NCBI RefSeq assembly: GCF_016598575.1
Contig: NZ_CP066801.1
Coordinates: 1,984,001 to 2,048,000 of the forward strand
Length of the DNA stretch: 64,000 nt
Direction: 5' to 3'
Origin: Streptomyces sp. HSG2
Lineage (GTDB): Bacteria > Actinomycetota > Actinomycetes > Streptomycetales > Streptomycetaceae
Under the pieces are notes generated by a model. It was not told the DNA's origin. It made no database searches and saw nothing but the letters and a program-made list of their open reading frames with translations. Positions 17,696 to 28,900 of this stretch are shown in pieces (position 1 is the stretch's first letter; every line of letters starts with the position of its first letter). Both the position numbers and the translations under genes were made by a program.

Positions 17696-19303
17696 GTACG
17701 CATTCAGAAGGAATGGGCCTGATCGGTGACGGTGTGTGAGGGTACCTGGTCAGACGTTCTGGGCGATGGATGGCATCCAGAGGTTGCCGGTGAAGGCGCG
17801 GTGGATAACCTCGAAGGCGCCGAGGCCATGCTTGCGGGCGGAGTCGAGGTAGGAGCGCACGCGGAGCCAGGCCGTGGCCCCTGTCTCGGACTGGTGACAG
17901 CCGGAGATCTTCAGCTGGGTCTTGACCGGCCGTAGCGCCCGTTCGCCGCAGTTGTTGGTGAACGGCACGTGCCGGAGATCGTCCGCGAAGCGGAGGATGT
18001 CGTGGGCCTGGTCGCGCAGGCGCTCGAGGAGGTTGCGGGCCGGGCTCTGTTTCCGGCCCGGGGCCCTGGGGTGGAGCGAGAGCCCCACGGCGATGCCCTG
18101 GTGGAAGGCTGTGCGGTACAGCAGGAGGGCGGCGGGGACGATCTCGCCGATCTCACCCTTGCGGACTCTCATGGCCTGGCGGTTCAGGCCGGCCAGGGCC
18201 CAGCGGATCTGCTGGTGCCACTTCTGGTCGGGGAAGTCTTTTTCGGCGACGGTGAGTTCGCGGATCAGGTGGGCGCCGCACAGCTGGTGGGCGCAGGCGC
18301 CGTAGCCGGCGTACAGCGAGAGCGCGTCGTGGATCAGCACGCCGCGGTAGTGCGGCAGGACACCGCCGGCATCCGCTCCTTCGCGGGAGCGGGGCGCAAG
18401 GTGCAGGAGGGTGAGGAAGTCGGTGCAGGCCACGTGCAGCCAGCGGCGCACACTCCCGATCCGGGTGGTTGTCTCGTCCGCGTGCGGGATGTGCCCCATG
18501 ACCAGCGGGGCCCGGATGAGGTTCACCGAGTCGGTGACCAGATAGGCGGCCTCGGGCAACAGGGAGGCGACCCAGCCGGTGGAGACCTCCGCCCCGGTCA
18601 CATCCTCGATCAGCCGGGCGGTCCGCTCGACCGGAACATGCTGGAAGACCAGGAGGTAGACGGCCAGCGCCCGCAGGCTGGGGCCGTAGGAGGACGGCGA
18701 TCCGGCGACCTCGCCGGGCATGGGTTCAGCGGTCACCGTGCCGCGGACGCACCGGCAGCGATGGGCCCGGTGCTCGGTGACCGTCACCGTGACCAGCGGG
18801 ACGTCGCGAACCTGGCGGCGCTCGAAGCCGATGCTGTCATCCGGGGACAGACTGCCCCCGCAGCCGCTGCAGGCCACCGGAACATGGTCCTCGGTGACGT
18901 CGGGCACAGCGACCATGGCCAGACCGGCTCCGCCCGCACCCGGCTGACGGCCCCGCTTGCGCCCGCTCCCGGGCGCTGTCTTCTTCTCCGGCCGCCCGAA
19001 GGTGTCGCTGGACGGCGGCATCGAGGAATTCCCCGAGTTCCGGCCAAGACATCGCTCCAGCTCCGCCACCCGAGCGGTCAACCGCTCATTGGCCACCGCG
19101 AGTTCGGCCGCCCGCGCCTCTGCCGCTTCCGCCCGCGTCTCTGCGGCCGCCACCTGCCTCTGGAGCAGCCCGATCAGCGCGAGGAGATCCTCACGCGACG
19201 CAGACTCCAGAGCAGACGACACGACCACAGATCCTGCCGCACCCACCCCGCACCTGTCACATCGTCAAGAGACGGACGCACGACCGACCTTCTGAATGCT
19301 TAC
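17696..19303 (-). mobile_element. IS66-family insertion sequence (1608 bp)
   Basis: Inverted ends GTACGCATTCAGAAGG (left) and GTAAGCATTCAGAAGG (reverse complement of right) match at 15 of 16 positions and start with the GTAA-like end typical of IS66. An exact 8-bp target duplication was not found; the nearest flanks GCAGAAG and GCAGCAG differ at one base. It carries a single transposase and no visible tnpA/tnpB accessory genes. Confidence 0.82.
17750..19246 (-). CDS. IS66-family transposase
   Basis: A 498-residue transposase. An N-terminal coiled coil (Ala/Glu-rich, about 20-70) is followed by RNSGNSSMPPSSD, a Gly/Lys linker, a zinc-binding CSGCGG...CRC region and the IS66 catalytic core, with HADETTTRIG, VLIHDALSLYAGYG and LCGAHLIRELT, ending with the FTNNCGERALRPVK motif. 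The first possible start is GTG 19246; GTG 19228 and 19222 are alternatives. It appears intact. Confidence 0.9.
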   Translation of the reverse strand: MGAAGSVVVSSALESASREDLLALIGLLQRQVAAAETRAEAAEARAAELAVANERLTARVAELERCLGRNSGNSSMPPSSDTFGRPEKKTAPGSGRKRGRQPGAGGAGLAMVAVPDVTEDHVPVACSGCGGSLSPDDSIGFERRQVRDVPLVTVTVTEHRAHRCRCVRGTVTAEPMPGEVAGSPSSYGPSLRALAVYLLVFQHVPVERTARLIEDVTGAEVSTGWVASLLPEAAYLVTDSVNLIRAPLVMGHIPHADETTTRIGSVRRWLHVACTDFLTLLHLAPRSREGADAGGVLPHYRGVLIHDALSLYAGYGACAHQLCGAHLIRELTVAEKDFPDQKWHQQIRWALAGLNRQAMRVRKGEIGEIVPAALLLYRTAFHQGIAVGLSLHPRAPGRKQSPARNLLERLRDQAHDILRFADDLRHVPFTNNCGERALRPVKTQLKISGCHQSETGATAWLRVRSYLDSARKHGLGAFEVIHRAFTGNLWMPSIAQNV

Positions 19304-19413
19304 GCAGCAGTACCGGACTGGCTCGCCCCGTTGTCCGATGCGTCCTGGGCGGAACGCTACGGAGCCAAGGTCGGCAGCTCGAACCGGCCGATCTTCATGA
19401 AGGTGCGCCCGTA
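19304..19413 (+). pseudogene. Transposase fragment, possibly IS1182-like
   Basis: Between the IS66 end and the IS701 end lies AVPDWLAPLSDASWAERYGA followed by KVGSSNRP, which resembles an internal segment of IS1182-type or similar transposases. It has no start or end of its own. Identification rests on pattern memory and is weak. Confidence 0.35.
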
Positions 19414-20678
19414 CCGGTACTACAGCCGGTTGTTCACGTGACGTGACGGTGATCGGACTCGTTGGTGGTTCATGGGGCTGATGCTGCCGCCGGGTCTGGT
19501 CCGGCGTGATGAGTTGACCGCGGACGAGGTTCGGTCCTGGGATGCGGATCTGGAGGCGTTGTGCGCGTCGGTGGACGATGTGTTCTGCCGGCCGGCGTCG
19601 CGGGAGAATCTGCGGGCGATGGTGCGCGGACTGCTGTCGGACGTGCCGCGCAAGAACATGTGGCAGGTCGCGGAGGCGGCCGGGCATGCCTCGCCGGACC
19701 GGTTGCAGGACTTCCTGGCCCGCGCGTCCTGGGACGCCGACGAACTGCGCGACCGGGTACGGGAGTTCGTGGTGGACTCGCTGCGGGCCGAGGACGCGGT
19801 GCTGATCGCGGACGAGACCGGCGACATCAAGAAGGGCACCAAGAGCGCCGGGGTGGCCCGCCAGTACACCGGCGTCACCGGACAGGTCGAGAACGCCCAG
19901 GTCAGCGTGCACCTCTCCTACGGATCCTCGCGCGGGCGGGCGATCATCGACCGGGAGCTGTACGCCGGGCAGCACTGGGTGGGCCGTAGCGAGGAACACC
20001 GCCGACGCTGCGAGGAGGCCGGGGTGCCCGAGGAGCGGGCCCGCACGGTGGTGACCAAGCCGGAGCTGGCCCGGCGCATGGTCGAGCGCGCCCTCGCGGC
20101 CGGGGTGCCCTTCACCTACTTCCTGGCCGACGAGCTCTACGGCGGCTCGCGGTCCCTGCGCGCCTGGCTGGAAGAACACCAGGTCCGCTACGTGATGGCG
20201 ATCCCGAAGAACGAGGTGCTGCCGCTGGCCGACGGCCGTACCCAAGAAGCGCGGCAGCTGTGGGCGAGGGTGCCCGAAGCATTGATGGAGCGCCGCTCGT
20301 GCGCGGACGGCGCCAAAGGCCCGCGCGCCTACGACTTCGCCGTCGTCGACCTGGCCGACACCCCTCATGGCCTGGCACGGACCCTGCTGATCCGCCGCTC
20401 CACCGTGCCGAACAAGAAGAACACGAACGGTGAACTCGTCCGCGAGGTGGCCTACTTCCTGTGCCACCACGCCCCCGGCACCACTCTGGCCGAGCTGGTG
20501 ACCGCCGCTGGTCAGCGATGGATGGTCGAGGAGACTTTTCAAGCGGCGAAGAACGAGGTCGGCTTCGACCAGCACGAAGTACGCAAATGGTGTTCCTGGT
20601 ACCGGCAGACCACCGTATGCATGCTCGCCCTGGCCTTCCTCGCCGACGTGCGGAGCCGACGCATACGCCCCTGCCACC

Positions 20679-22138
20679 CAGGGCCCCGGCGAGTGCCTGA
20701 ATTGCCCCAGCTTGGGGTGTTGATCTCGGTGGTGGGCCCCGGAAGCAGGCGAACACGGCACCTGTGGATCATGGAGTTCTCTACGCTTCAAGATCCACGA
20801 AGGTGCCGTGTTCGTTCCTCCATCATCCCCTGTCGCTGCCCCCGCTTGCGCGGTGCCCCGCCTGGAAGCCCTTGGCGAGGGGGCCGCCAAGGACCAAGTC
20901 CGCCGCCTGGTCGCCGAGTTCGAGTCGGTCACCGACCCGAGAGGGACTTGCGGGGTGCGCTACCGGCTCTCCTCACTGCTGGCCCTGATGGTCTGCGCGA
21001 TGACCCCGTCCGGCCACGACTCGATCACCGCGGCGGCGGAGTGGTGCCGACGTGCGACGCCGGAGGAACTGGCCGCCTTCGGCCTGCCCTACCACCCGCT
21101 CCTCGGCCGCTACCGGGTGCCGAGCGAGAAGACCCTCCGCAGCGTCCTGGGACGCCTGGATCACGGTGAGATCTGTGCGGCGGCTTACGACTACCTGCGG
21201 CCCTTGCTGTCCGCACAGCCCCGCCGGCCGGAGCCGGTCATGCCCGACGGTGGCACCGAGCGTTAACAGCGCCGGGCCCACCGGGCGGCCGCCCATGCCG
21301 GGCCGGTACGGATCCGGCGGCGGGCGATCGCGGTGGACGGCAAGTGCCTGCGGGGCGCCAGGCGCCCGGACGGCAGCCGGGTCTTCGTCCTGTCCGCCGT
21401 CCGCCACGGCGACGGTGTCACGCTCGCCTCCCGCGAGATCGGCGCGAAGACCAACGAAATCCCCGAGTTCCAGCCCTTGCTCGACAGAATCGACGACGCG
21501 GATCTCGCGGGGTGGTCGTGACCGCCGATGCCCTCCACGCCCAGCGCGACCACGCCACCTACCTGCACGAACGCGGCGCTCACTACCTGCTGACCATCAA
21601 GAACAACCAGCGCGGCCAGGCCCGTCAACTCCACGCCCTGCCCTGGAAGGAGATCCCCGTCATCCACCGCGACGACGCCCGCGGCCACGGCCGTCACGAA
21701 CAGCGTCTCGTCCAGGTCGTCACCGTCAACGGCCTGCTCTTCCCCCACGCGGCCCAGGTCCTGCGGATCCAGCGCCGTCGCCGTCTCTACGGGGCCAAGA
21801 AGTGGTCCAGCGAGACCGTCTACGCCATCACCGACCTGCCCGCCGAGGAAGCGAACGCAGCCGAGATCGCGTCCTGGGCTCGCGGGCACTGGACGGTGGA
21901 AAACACCGTCCACTGGTGCCGAGATGTCACCTTCAACGAGGACAAGTCCCAGGTCAGGACCCACAACACGCCCGCCGTACTCGCTGCCCTGCGCGACCTG
22001 ATCCGCAGCGCGCTCAAGCTCGCCGGCTATGTCAACACCGCCGCCGGACGACGAGCCCACACCGAACGCCCCCGCGTCCTCGCCCTCTACGGCATCACAT
22101 GATCAAACCGGACGATCCAGGCACTCGCCGGGGCCCTG
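20679..22138 (+). mobile_element. ISAs1-family insertion sequence (1460 bp) nested in IS701
   Basis: Perfect 21-bp inverted ends beginning CAGGGCCCCGG and finishing GAGTGCCTG bound this element. The 8 bases outside it, CTGCCACC and ACGCCACC, agree at six positions and may be a decayed target duplication. The transposase inside is broken, so the element is not autonomous. Confidence 0.85.
20808..22102 (+). pseudogene. ISAs1-family transposase, stop codon plus frameshift
   Basis: The N-terminal DUF4338-like part (VTDPRGTCGVRYRLSSLLAL, then GRYRVPSEKTLRSVLGRLD) ends at a TAA at 21264-21266. The same frame resumes with VDGKCLRGARRPDGSRVFVL, and then near 21512 one G is missing: AGW-S-stop replaces AGVVVTADALHAQRDHATYL, which continues in the next frame to YGIT and a stop at 22102. 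The core DDE_Tnp_ISAs1 features (DGK, TADALHAQ, RGHWTVENTVHW) are recognisable. Two lesions make it a pseudogene. Confidence 0.85.
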
Positions 22139-22418
22139 ACGCCACCCCACCCCCTGAGCACACCGACCCGACCAACGAGGAAGAGGCCGCCGTCGTCCCG
22201 CTGTCCCTGAACGAGATCCGCCGCATGTACGACCGGATCGTCCTGGCCCCCGCCCGCGCCGCCAGGACCTGGCTCGCCCTGCACTGGAACCGCTGGCGCC
22301 GACGACACCAGACACAAGCCCGCATCAGCCACTACCACCGACGAGAACACCCACCGTGACAACACCGGCTGTAGTACCGGGCGGCTTTGTACTTTGCGGT
22401 CGCTCACTCTACCGAGAC

Positions 22419-22946
22419 TCAGTAGCGAGTAAACGAGTTCTCGAACTCCGCAAATGCACTAGAGATCAAATTCGTATCGAGTTCTCCATTGATCCATCGG
22501 AGCAAGAACTCAGTGCTCGACAAATCAAAGAATTCCCAGTCCCCGTCATAATCTTGGACTGCAATTCGCCGACCGGCCGGAAAGGAGCCCTCCTTGGGCA
22601 CCACCCAGTAGATGTACTCACCGTCACCGGTGCTTGCCCAGGAAATCAGCCTGTCATTCTCCCGATTAACCTCCGGAGGGATCTCTTCCCCAGCGCCCCA
22701 GAGAAGCTCCAGTGCCGTTTCCCGCTCAACCGCCCAGGACGCAAGATCGTAAGGCTCCCCTTGCTTTCGGGGTGAGTGAATCCAGATATGCCGGTCGAAA
22801 CTCCCACCTCCGAACGTATCGATCATTTCTCGATAATCATCCGGAAGGAGAGTGCGAAGCTCTACAGGGACGCCGCTCCAGTCCACCTCACCCGGAGCCT
22901 GCGGGTACGAGACGTTTGCCCATCGCGCCAACTCTGCTACAGACAC
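22419..22946 (-). CDS. SMI1/KNR4 (SUKH) family immunity protein
   Basis: A 175-residue acidic protein with the SUKH pattern: VELRTLLPDDYREMIDTFGGGSF, DRHIWIHSP and WGAGEEIPP...LISWASTGDGEYIYW. SUKH proteins neutralise diverse nuclease and deaminase toxins. GTG at 22946, 7 nt after the toxin stop and preceded by AGGAAAAGG, is preferred over an in-frame ATG at 22982 that would overlap the toxin end. Its place right after the RHS toxin tip makes it the cognate antidote by context. G+C is low relative to the core. Confidence 0.85.
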   Translation of the reverse strand: MSVAELARWANVSYPQAPGEVDWSGVPVELRTLLPDDYREMIDTFGGGSFDRHIWIHSPRKQGEPYDLASWAVERETALELLWGAGEEIPPEVNRENDRLISWASTGDGEYIYWVVPKEGSFPAGRRIAVQDYDGDWEFFDLSSTEFLLRWINGELDTNLISSAFAEFENSFTRY

Positions 22947-22953
22947 TTCGGGG

Positions 22954-25900
22954 TCACCTTTTCCTGTTGACGATCGTGACATCCAGAGAGAATCCTGCGT
23001 TTCCACGCCCAGAAAGCGTAACCCCCAAGGGAAGTGGATTACTTCCAGAGTAAATCGGCGTCGCCCTGTACAAAATATTCTCACCGGCTTTGACGGCATC
23101 ACGAACCTGTAGCTCGAACCCTCGCATCACGGGAGAATTCGCATACGCGTGCATCGTGACGAAATTTCTCTTGTCATTGTTCACCCCTCCCAGCACTGCC
23201 GCCAACAGGTGCGCGCGATTGTACCCCTGTCCGCTCTGCCAACCGGCCGGGTCAACCGAAGGACTCGTCTTGCCTCCGATATTACTAGGAGTGAGCATCG
23301 CCTCGACGCCGGTAGCGCGCCCACTTTGATCCAGGCCCCCGTAGGTTGCGTTGCAGTTGTGAACCAGGACCGGCGTCTGCCCCGCCAGTACATGGTACGT
23401 GTGTTGGTTGGTGATGGTGAGGTTGTGGACGGTGGTGGTGGGGGTGGTCCAGCGTTTGATTGCGGTGATCTGGACGTGGGTGCCGGCGGCGGTCTGGAGC
23501 CAGGTGTTGGGGGTGAGGTCGGTGGCGTCGATCCACTGGCCGAGTTCGGGGACCCAGAAGGGGTGTCCGTCGGTCGCGGTGATGTCGGCGGTCTGGTCGC
23601 CTTGGTCGCCGTCGGTGTCCAGGGTGATCTTGACGAGGTGTTTCTCGCCCTTGCCGGTGATCTGAGCGGTCACCTTCTCGGCGGAGGTCTCGCCGGTCTC
23701 GGGGTCGGTGGCCACGACGGTGTCGCCGCCCTCGAGTTCCTCGATGGGTTGTGCGGTGCCGTCGGCCATCAACACGCGGGTGCCGGTGGCGAAGCTGTTG
23801 CCGGTCGCGCAGGAGTCGGCGGGCTTGCTGGTGTTCCCGCCACCGCTGGTGCCGCCATTGGAGCGGGCGGAAGCGCCGCTGGAGCCACCACCCGACCCGC
23901 TACCGGAACCGCTCTTGCTCGTGCTCGTGCTCGTGCTCGATTTGCCGCCACTGCCGCCGGCACCGGAGGAACGGGCGGCGGAGACCTTCGGAGCCGCCTT
24001 CGCCTGGGCCGTCTTCTGTTTGGGATTTCCGGTCTTCCGCGCTACCTGAGACGCCCGGTTGCTGGTGGTCTGGCGTTTCTCGGCGGCCTTCTTCTTCCTC
24101 GCCTGAGCGGCCTTCTTCCGTTGCTCGATCCGCTTCTTCTTGGCCGCCTTGGCCTTGGCTATGGCGGCCTTCGCCTTCGACAGCACCCGCTGCGCCGCCG
24201 CCTTGGCCTTGCGCCAGGCACTGACGGCACTCATGACCTTCTTGACGGCCGAGTAGACCTTGCCCGCCATCTTGAAGGCCTTGGTCCACGGCATCAGGTC
24301 CAGGACCACGTTCGCGCAGGACCAGACCGAGCCCCCGACACAGGACATGATGTCGTTGATGCCGAGGAAGTCCCGCAGGATCGACCCGGCAGCGGAGGCG
24401 ACCGCGGACGCCATCGACCGGTTGGCGTCCCGCTTGGCCTGGGAGACATCGGCCATCGACAGACCGGCACCAGCCAAGGCCAGCGACATCTCCTTGGAAC
24501 TCAGCGAGATGGACAGACCCGTGGGATCGCTGTAGGTGACCGGGTTGTTGTGAGCGTAGGCGTAGCCCCCACGCTGCATCGGGTCCAGCAGATCCAGCAC
24601 CGGGTCGGCCGACAGGAAACGACCCGTCCCCGGCTCGTACAACCGGGCACCGAGCATCGTGAACCCGGTGGAATCGTCCCGGCCGGCACCCAGGAACCCC
24701 TGGGCGGTCTGCAACCTGTGCGCGGTGTCCGAACCCTTGCGCGCGGCACCGAACGGATCGGTCTTGCGCACGCGGGTCTCCATCCCGCTCTCCAAGGCGA
24801 CCTCGGCATAGGCCGACCCCTGATGGTCGTACGTCAACGCCGCCATCCGGGAGGTACCCGCGGCGTACGAGCCGTAGGCGTAGCGCAGCACGCTGCCACC
24901 CGGGACGGCATAGGTGCGCTCCACCCGCACCGGCGCGCCGTCCTTGTCGTTGGTGATCTCGGCCTCGCCCAGGTGCAGGGTCGCCTCCTGGCCGCGCAGT
25001 GTCAGCAGGCGGGTGCCGCCGGGTGCGTAGACGTAGCGGGCCTGGTCCTGGGGGTGGAAGCGCTGCGCGGCGGCCGAGGAGTCGCACGCGGCGAGTCTCA
25101 GGTCCGTGCCCGCGGCCGGTGAGCTTCCCGGCACCGCCACGCACAGCCCGGAGGGCACATGCCGCAGGGCGCCGGTCTCGTCACGGGAGAACTCCTGCGC
25201 GGCGGTGCCCGCGCACTCGCGGATTGTCATGGCCGAGCCGGACGTGGTACCGGTGGCGGTGGCGCACCAGTGGCCGAAGGCGCGCAGGCCGCCGGTGTCG
25301 GCGTCGGTGTCGGGCCGGTCCGGGACGAAGGCGAACTTCTGGGCCTGGGTACCGTTGCAGGAGTAGACCTGGAGAGGTTGGTCGGTGGCGGCCAGCCCGG
25401 ATTGCACGTCCAGGCACATGTCGTCGACGGTCCGGTAGGTGGTGCGGCCGTTGGTGCCCTGGCCCGACACGGTCTCGGGAAGTCCGTCGTGGGTCCAGGT
25501 CAGTTCCTGGGTGTCGCCGCTCGCGCCGGTGATCGAGGTGGTGTTGCCCGCCGCGTCGTGGACACGGGCCAGGGTCTGCCTCACCCTGGCGCCGGCCTCG
25601 CTGGTGTACTCGTGCACCAGCGACGTCAACGCGTGCGGCCCCGCCGCCCCGGCACCATAGCCGTAAGTGGTGACCGTGTCCCTGGCGGAGTCACCGGCGA
25701 GATCGTGTTCCACCATCGAGGCGCGCTCGGCGGACAGCCCGGCGTAGGCGTAGTCGGTCCAGTAGCCGGAGCCGTCCTCGCCCTTGGCCACGTCGGCGGC
25801 CGAGTCGGCGCCGCCGGTCGCGCAGGCGTCCTGGTCGGCGGAGGTCCACGCCTCGTTGAGGCGTCCGACCAGGTCGTAGCGGAAGCACTGGCGTTCGCGG

Positions 25901-28900
25901 ATGCCCGCGGCGCCCTGGCGCAGGGAGGTGATGTTCCCCGCGCCGTCGTAGGTGTAGGAGGTGGCCGACACCTTGTTTCCGGTGACGACGCCGCTCTCCC
26001 CGGCCTGCTGGCGCCAGGTCTCCATGCCGGTCAGCTCGCCCGACGCCTCGTCGTACGAGGCCGTCGACCAGACCCGGTAGGGGTTGGAGCCGAGGGTCGA
26101 ACGCAGGACCTGGCCGTAGGGGGAGTAGACGGTCTGGCTTCCGTACCAGTCGTGGCCGGAGACGGAGTCGGTGAGGCCCTCCTCGTCGTACCGGTTGATG
26201 ACCTCCTCGGCCGGGAGCGCGCCGACGGCCGGCAGTCGGGTGGAGTGCGGCAGTCCCGCCTCGGTGTACGTCTGGGTGTAGGTGTAGCGGGGTTCGAGGC
26301 CGTACTGGTCGGCCAGGTCCTCGGGCAGGGCGGTCGAGGTGACCGTCGGTTGGTAGTCGTTGGTGTAGCCGCTGATCAGGGTCTGGGCGGCGTCGCCCGA
26401 CTCGGTGTAGCGCAGCGCCGAGTACGGCATGCCGACGCCGCCGCCGGCCTGGTCGTAGGAGTAGGCGCCGAGGAGCCGGCCGGAGGAGTCGTTCTCCCGG
26501 GTCAGGATGGGACGGGAGAGGATGTCGTAGCCCGTCCACAGGGTGGTGCCGCGCGCGTCGGTGGTGGTGACCGGGCGGTCGAGGTCGTCGTACGTCGTCT
26601 TCGAGGTGCCGGTGTCGGGGTCGGTGCTCTCGACGATCCGGCCGATCGCGTCGTACTTCCAGGTCCAGGCGGTGCCGTCGTCCTCGCGGGCCTCGGCCGG
26701 CCGGCCGTGCTCGTCGTAGGTGAAGCGGATCGACTCGAAGGTGGTGCGCGCGACGTCGGAGAAGGTGTCGACGCGGGTGGTGCGGCCCAGGCCGTCGGTC
26801 CAGGCCCGGTAGGAGGCGGTGCCCGGCGGGTTGACCACGGTGGAGTGGTCCAGCCCGTACTCGTACGAGGTCCGGCGCTCCGGGACGTCGACGCCGTCGA
26901 GGATCGGGACCTCGGTGAGGACGCGTCCCATGCCGTCGTAGGTGTAGCGGGTGGCGTTGGGGACCTCGCCGGAGGTCTCCGGGAAGAACAGCGTCGTGCT
27001 CGGTTCGCCGGTGGTGAAGTAGGCGTTGTTGGTCTTCCACACCTCCCCGGACGCGTTGTGCAGGGTGTCGGTGATCAGTCGCCCTCCGCCGGTGGCGGGC
27101 TCCTGAGTCTGGCGGACCCGGCCGAGACCGTCGTACACCGTCACCGAGGTCTCCACGCGGTCCTCGTGACCCCGGGTGCCGACGACGACCGCGGCGGGTT
27201 CTCCGGAGTGGACCTCGTAGCGCACCTGGAGGTCGGGGACCTCGTGGGTGCCGGGGGCGCGCCCCGGGCCCCAGGCCTGGACCAGGCGGCCGAGCGGGTC
27301 GTAGACGGCCTGGCCGGTGTGCTGGTTGGCGTCGGTGGTGGTGAGGGTGGTGCCCCGGCCCGTCTCGACGGTCTCGACGCTGGTGTGGCCGAGTTCGTTG
27401 GTCTCGGTCACCCGGTGCGGCAGGCCCGCGGCGGGGTCGTAGGCGATGGTGGCGGAGGCCGTCCGGCCCGGCTGGGTGACCTGGACCGTCCGCCCGAGGG
27501 CGTCGTAGCCGGTGGTCCCGTTGGACGTGAAGCCGGAGCCGTCGCCCTTCAGCGTCCATGTCTCGGTGGGCATGCCCCGGGTCGGCGCGGTGCCGTACCC
27601 GGCCCCGTCGTAGGCGACCCTGGATGCCTCGACCAGGGTCGACAGGTCGGAGAAGTCGGCGGCGGCGCAGGTCGTGGGGGACGTGCGGATCTGCCGGGTC
27701 AGCCCGATCAGGTGCTTGTCCGGGTTGCCGGTGTACTCCGTGAACGTGCAGGACTCGTCGCCGCTCACTCCGGTGTCGCCGAGCATCTCGATGTGGGTGG
27801 GCAGGCCGTCGTCGTCGTACCGGGTGGAGGAACCGATTCGGCGCAGGGTGCGGGGGTCGTCCCCGGAGCCGGACGACTTCGTCCAGGAGTTCTCGGCGGT
27901 CTCGGTGACCCGCCAGGCCACCAGGTCGTCCAGCCCGTCGCCCAGGTCTCGGCGGGCCAGCTCGGTGGCGGTCAGCTCCGTGGTGGAGCGGCTGATCCAG
28001 CCGGTGGCCCGGTCGGCGGTGGCCGAGGGGTAGTCGACCTGTTCGGCGATGCGCCCGGCGAACGCCTTGTGGTCCTTGCCGATCTCGGCGCCGGTGACGT
28101 CCTCGACTGACACGTCGGTGCCCAGCCCGCGGTAGAAGCGGACCATGCCCTTGGAGCGCTTGGCGGAGGTGAGGTTGTCGTCGCTGCCGGTGATGGTGGT
28201 GACGGTGTCGAAGCCGGCGAACTTCGCCCAGGTGCGCTGGTTCTTCTTGGAGAACTCCGACTCGGCCCGCTGCCAGGCCGGGGTCCCGTACTCGTAGGCC
28301 GTGGCCGTCGCCTGCGCGCCGGACACCGCGGGGAGTTCCTCGACCTGGGTGACGACGTACTTGTGGAACCAGTCGATCTCGTTGTCGACCGACGGGTCCG
28401 GATGCCAGGCGACGGGGTAGCAGAGTTGGTCGTTCTCGTCCTGCTCAGGGAAGCCCTCCCCGGTCGCGCAGGCCCCGGACGGGGTGGAGTAGGTGACGAC
28501 GGTCTCCCCGCCGTACTCGTTGACGACGCGGCCGATGCGCTGCCGGGCGAAGCCGGGGCGGGGGTCGTCAGCGCCGCGCAGGACCCGGTTGGGCATGTAC
28601 TCGCCGGACGCCTGGAAAGTCACCGGCGGCAGCGTCTCGTACACGCCGCCACTGGCGCCGCCCGGACCGTATCCGGTGCGGGTGATCGACTCCAGCCACA
28701 GTGCCGTGTTGGCGCCCGTGGTCATCGTCGGGAAGGACTGCTTCAGCTGGTAGACGTCGACGGTGTACCGGGAGGAGGAGCCTTCCTTGCGCTGGGCGCT
28801 GGTGGAGACCTTGTCGATCCGCTTGCGGGTGAAGAACGACGGCGCCGCGTTCCAGCAGTCGCCGGTGTCCTTGCACTGCAGGGAGACGGGGGTGTCGTAC

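Larger units (their letters stand above)
19472..22359 (+). pseudogene. IS701-family transposase split by ISAs1 insertion
   Basis: The N-terminal 402 codons (19472-20678) include the first catalytic Asp in LIADETGDIKKG, FLADELYGG with the second, and WMVEETFQAAKNEVG with the Glu. The C-terminal part resumes at about 22139 with PPPEHTDPTNEEEA, PLSLNEIRRMYDRIVLAP and the WRRRHQTQARISHYHRR end typical of IS701. The ISAs1 insertion separates them, so no full transposase can be made. Confidence 0.82.
19418..22376 (+). mobile_element. IS701-family element interrupted by an ISAs1-family element
   Basis: Ends TACTACAGCCGGT (left) and its inverse ACCGGCTGTAGTA (right) are flanked on both sides by CCGG, which is either a 4-bp target duplication or part of the ends because it is palindromic. 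Removing 20679-22138 leaves one IS701-type element of about 1.5 kb. The nested structure dates IS701 as the older arrival. Confidence 0.8.
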
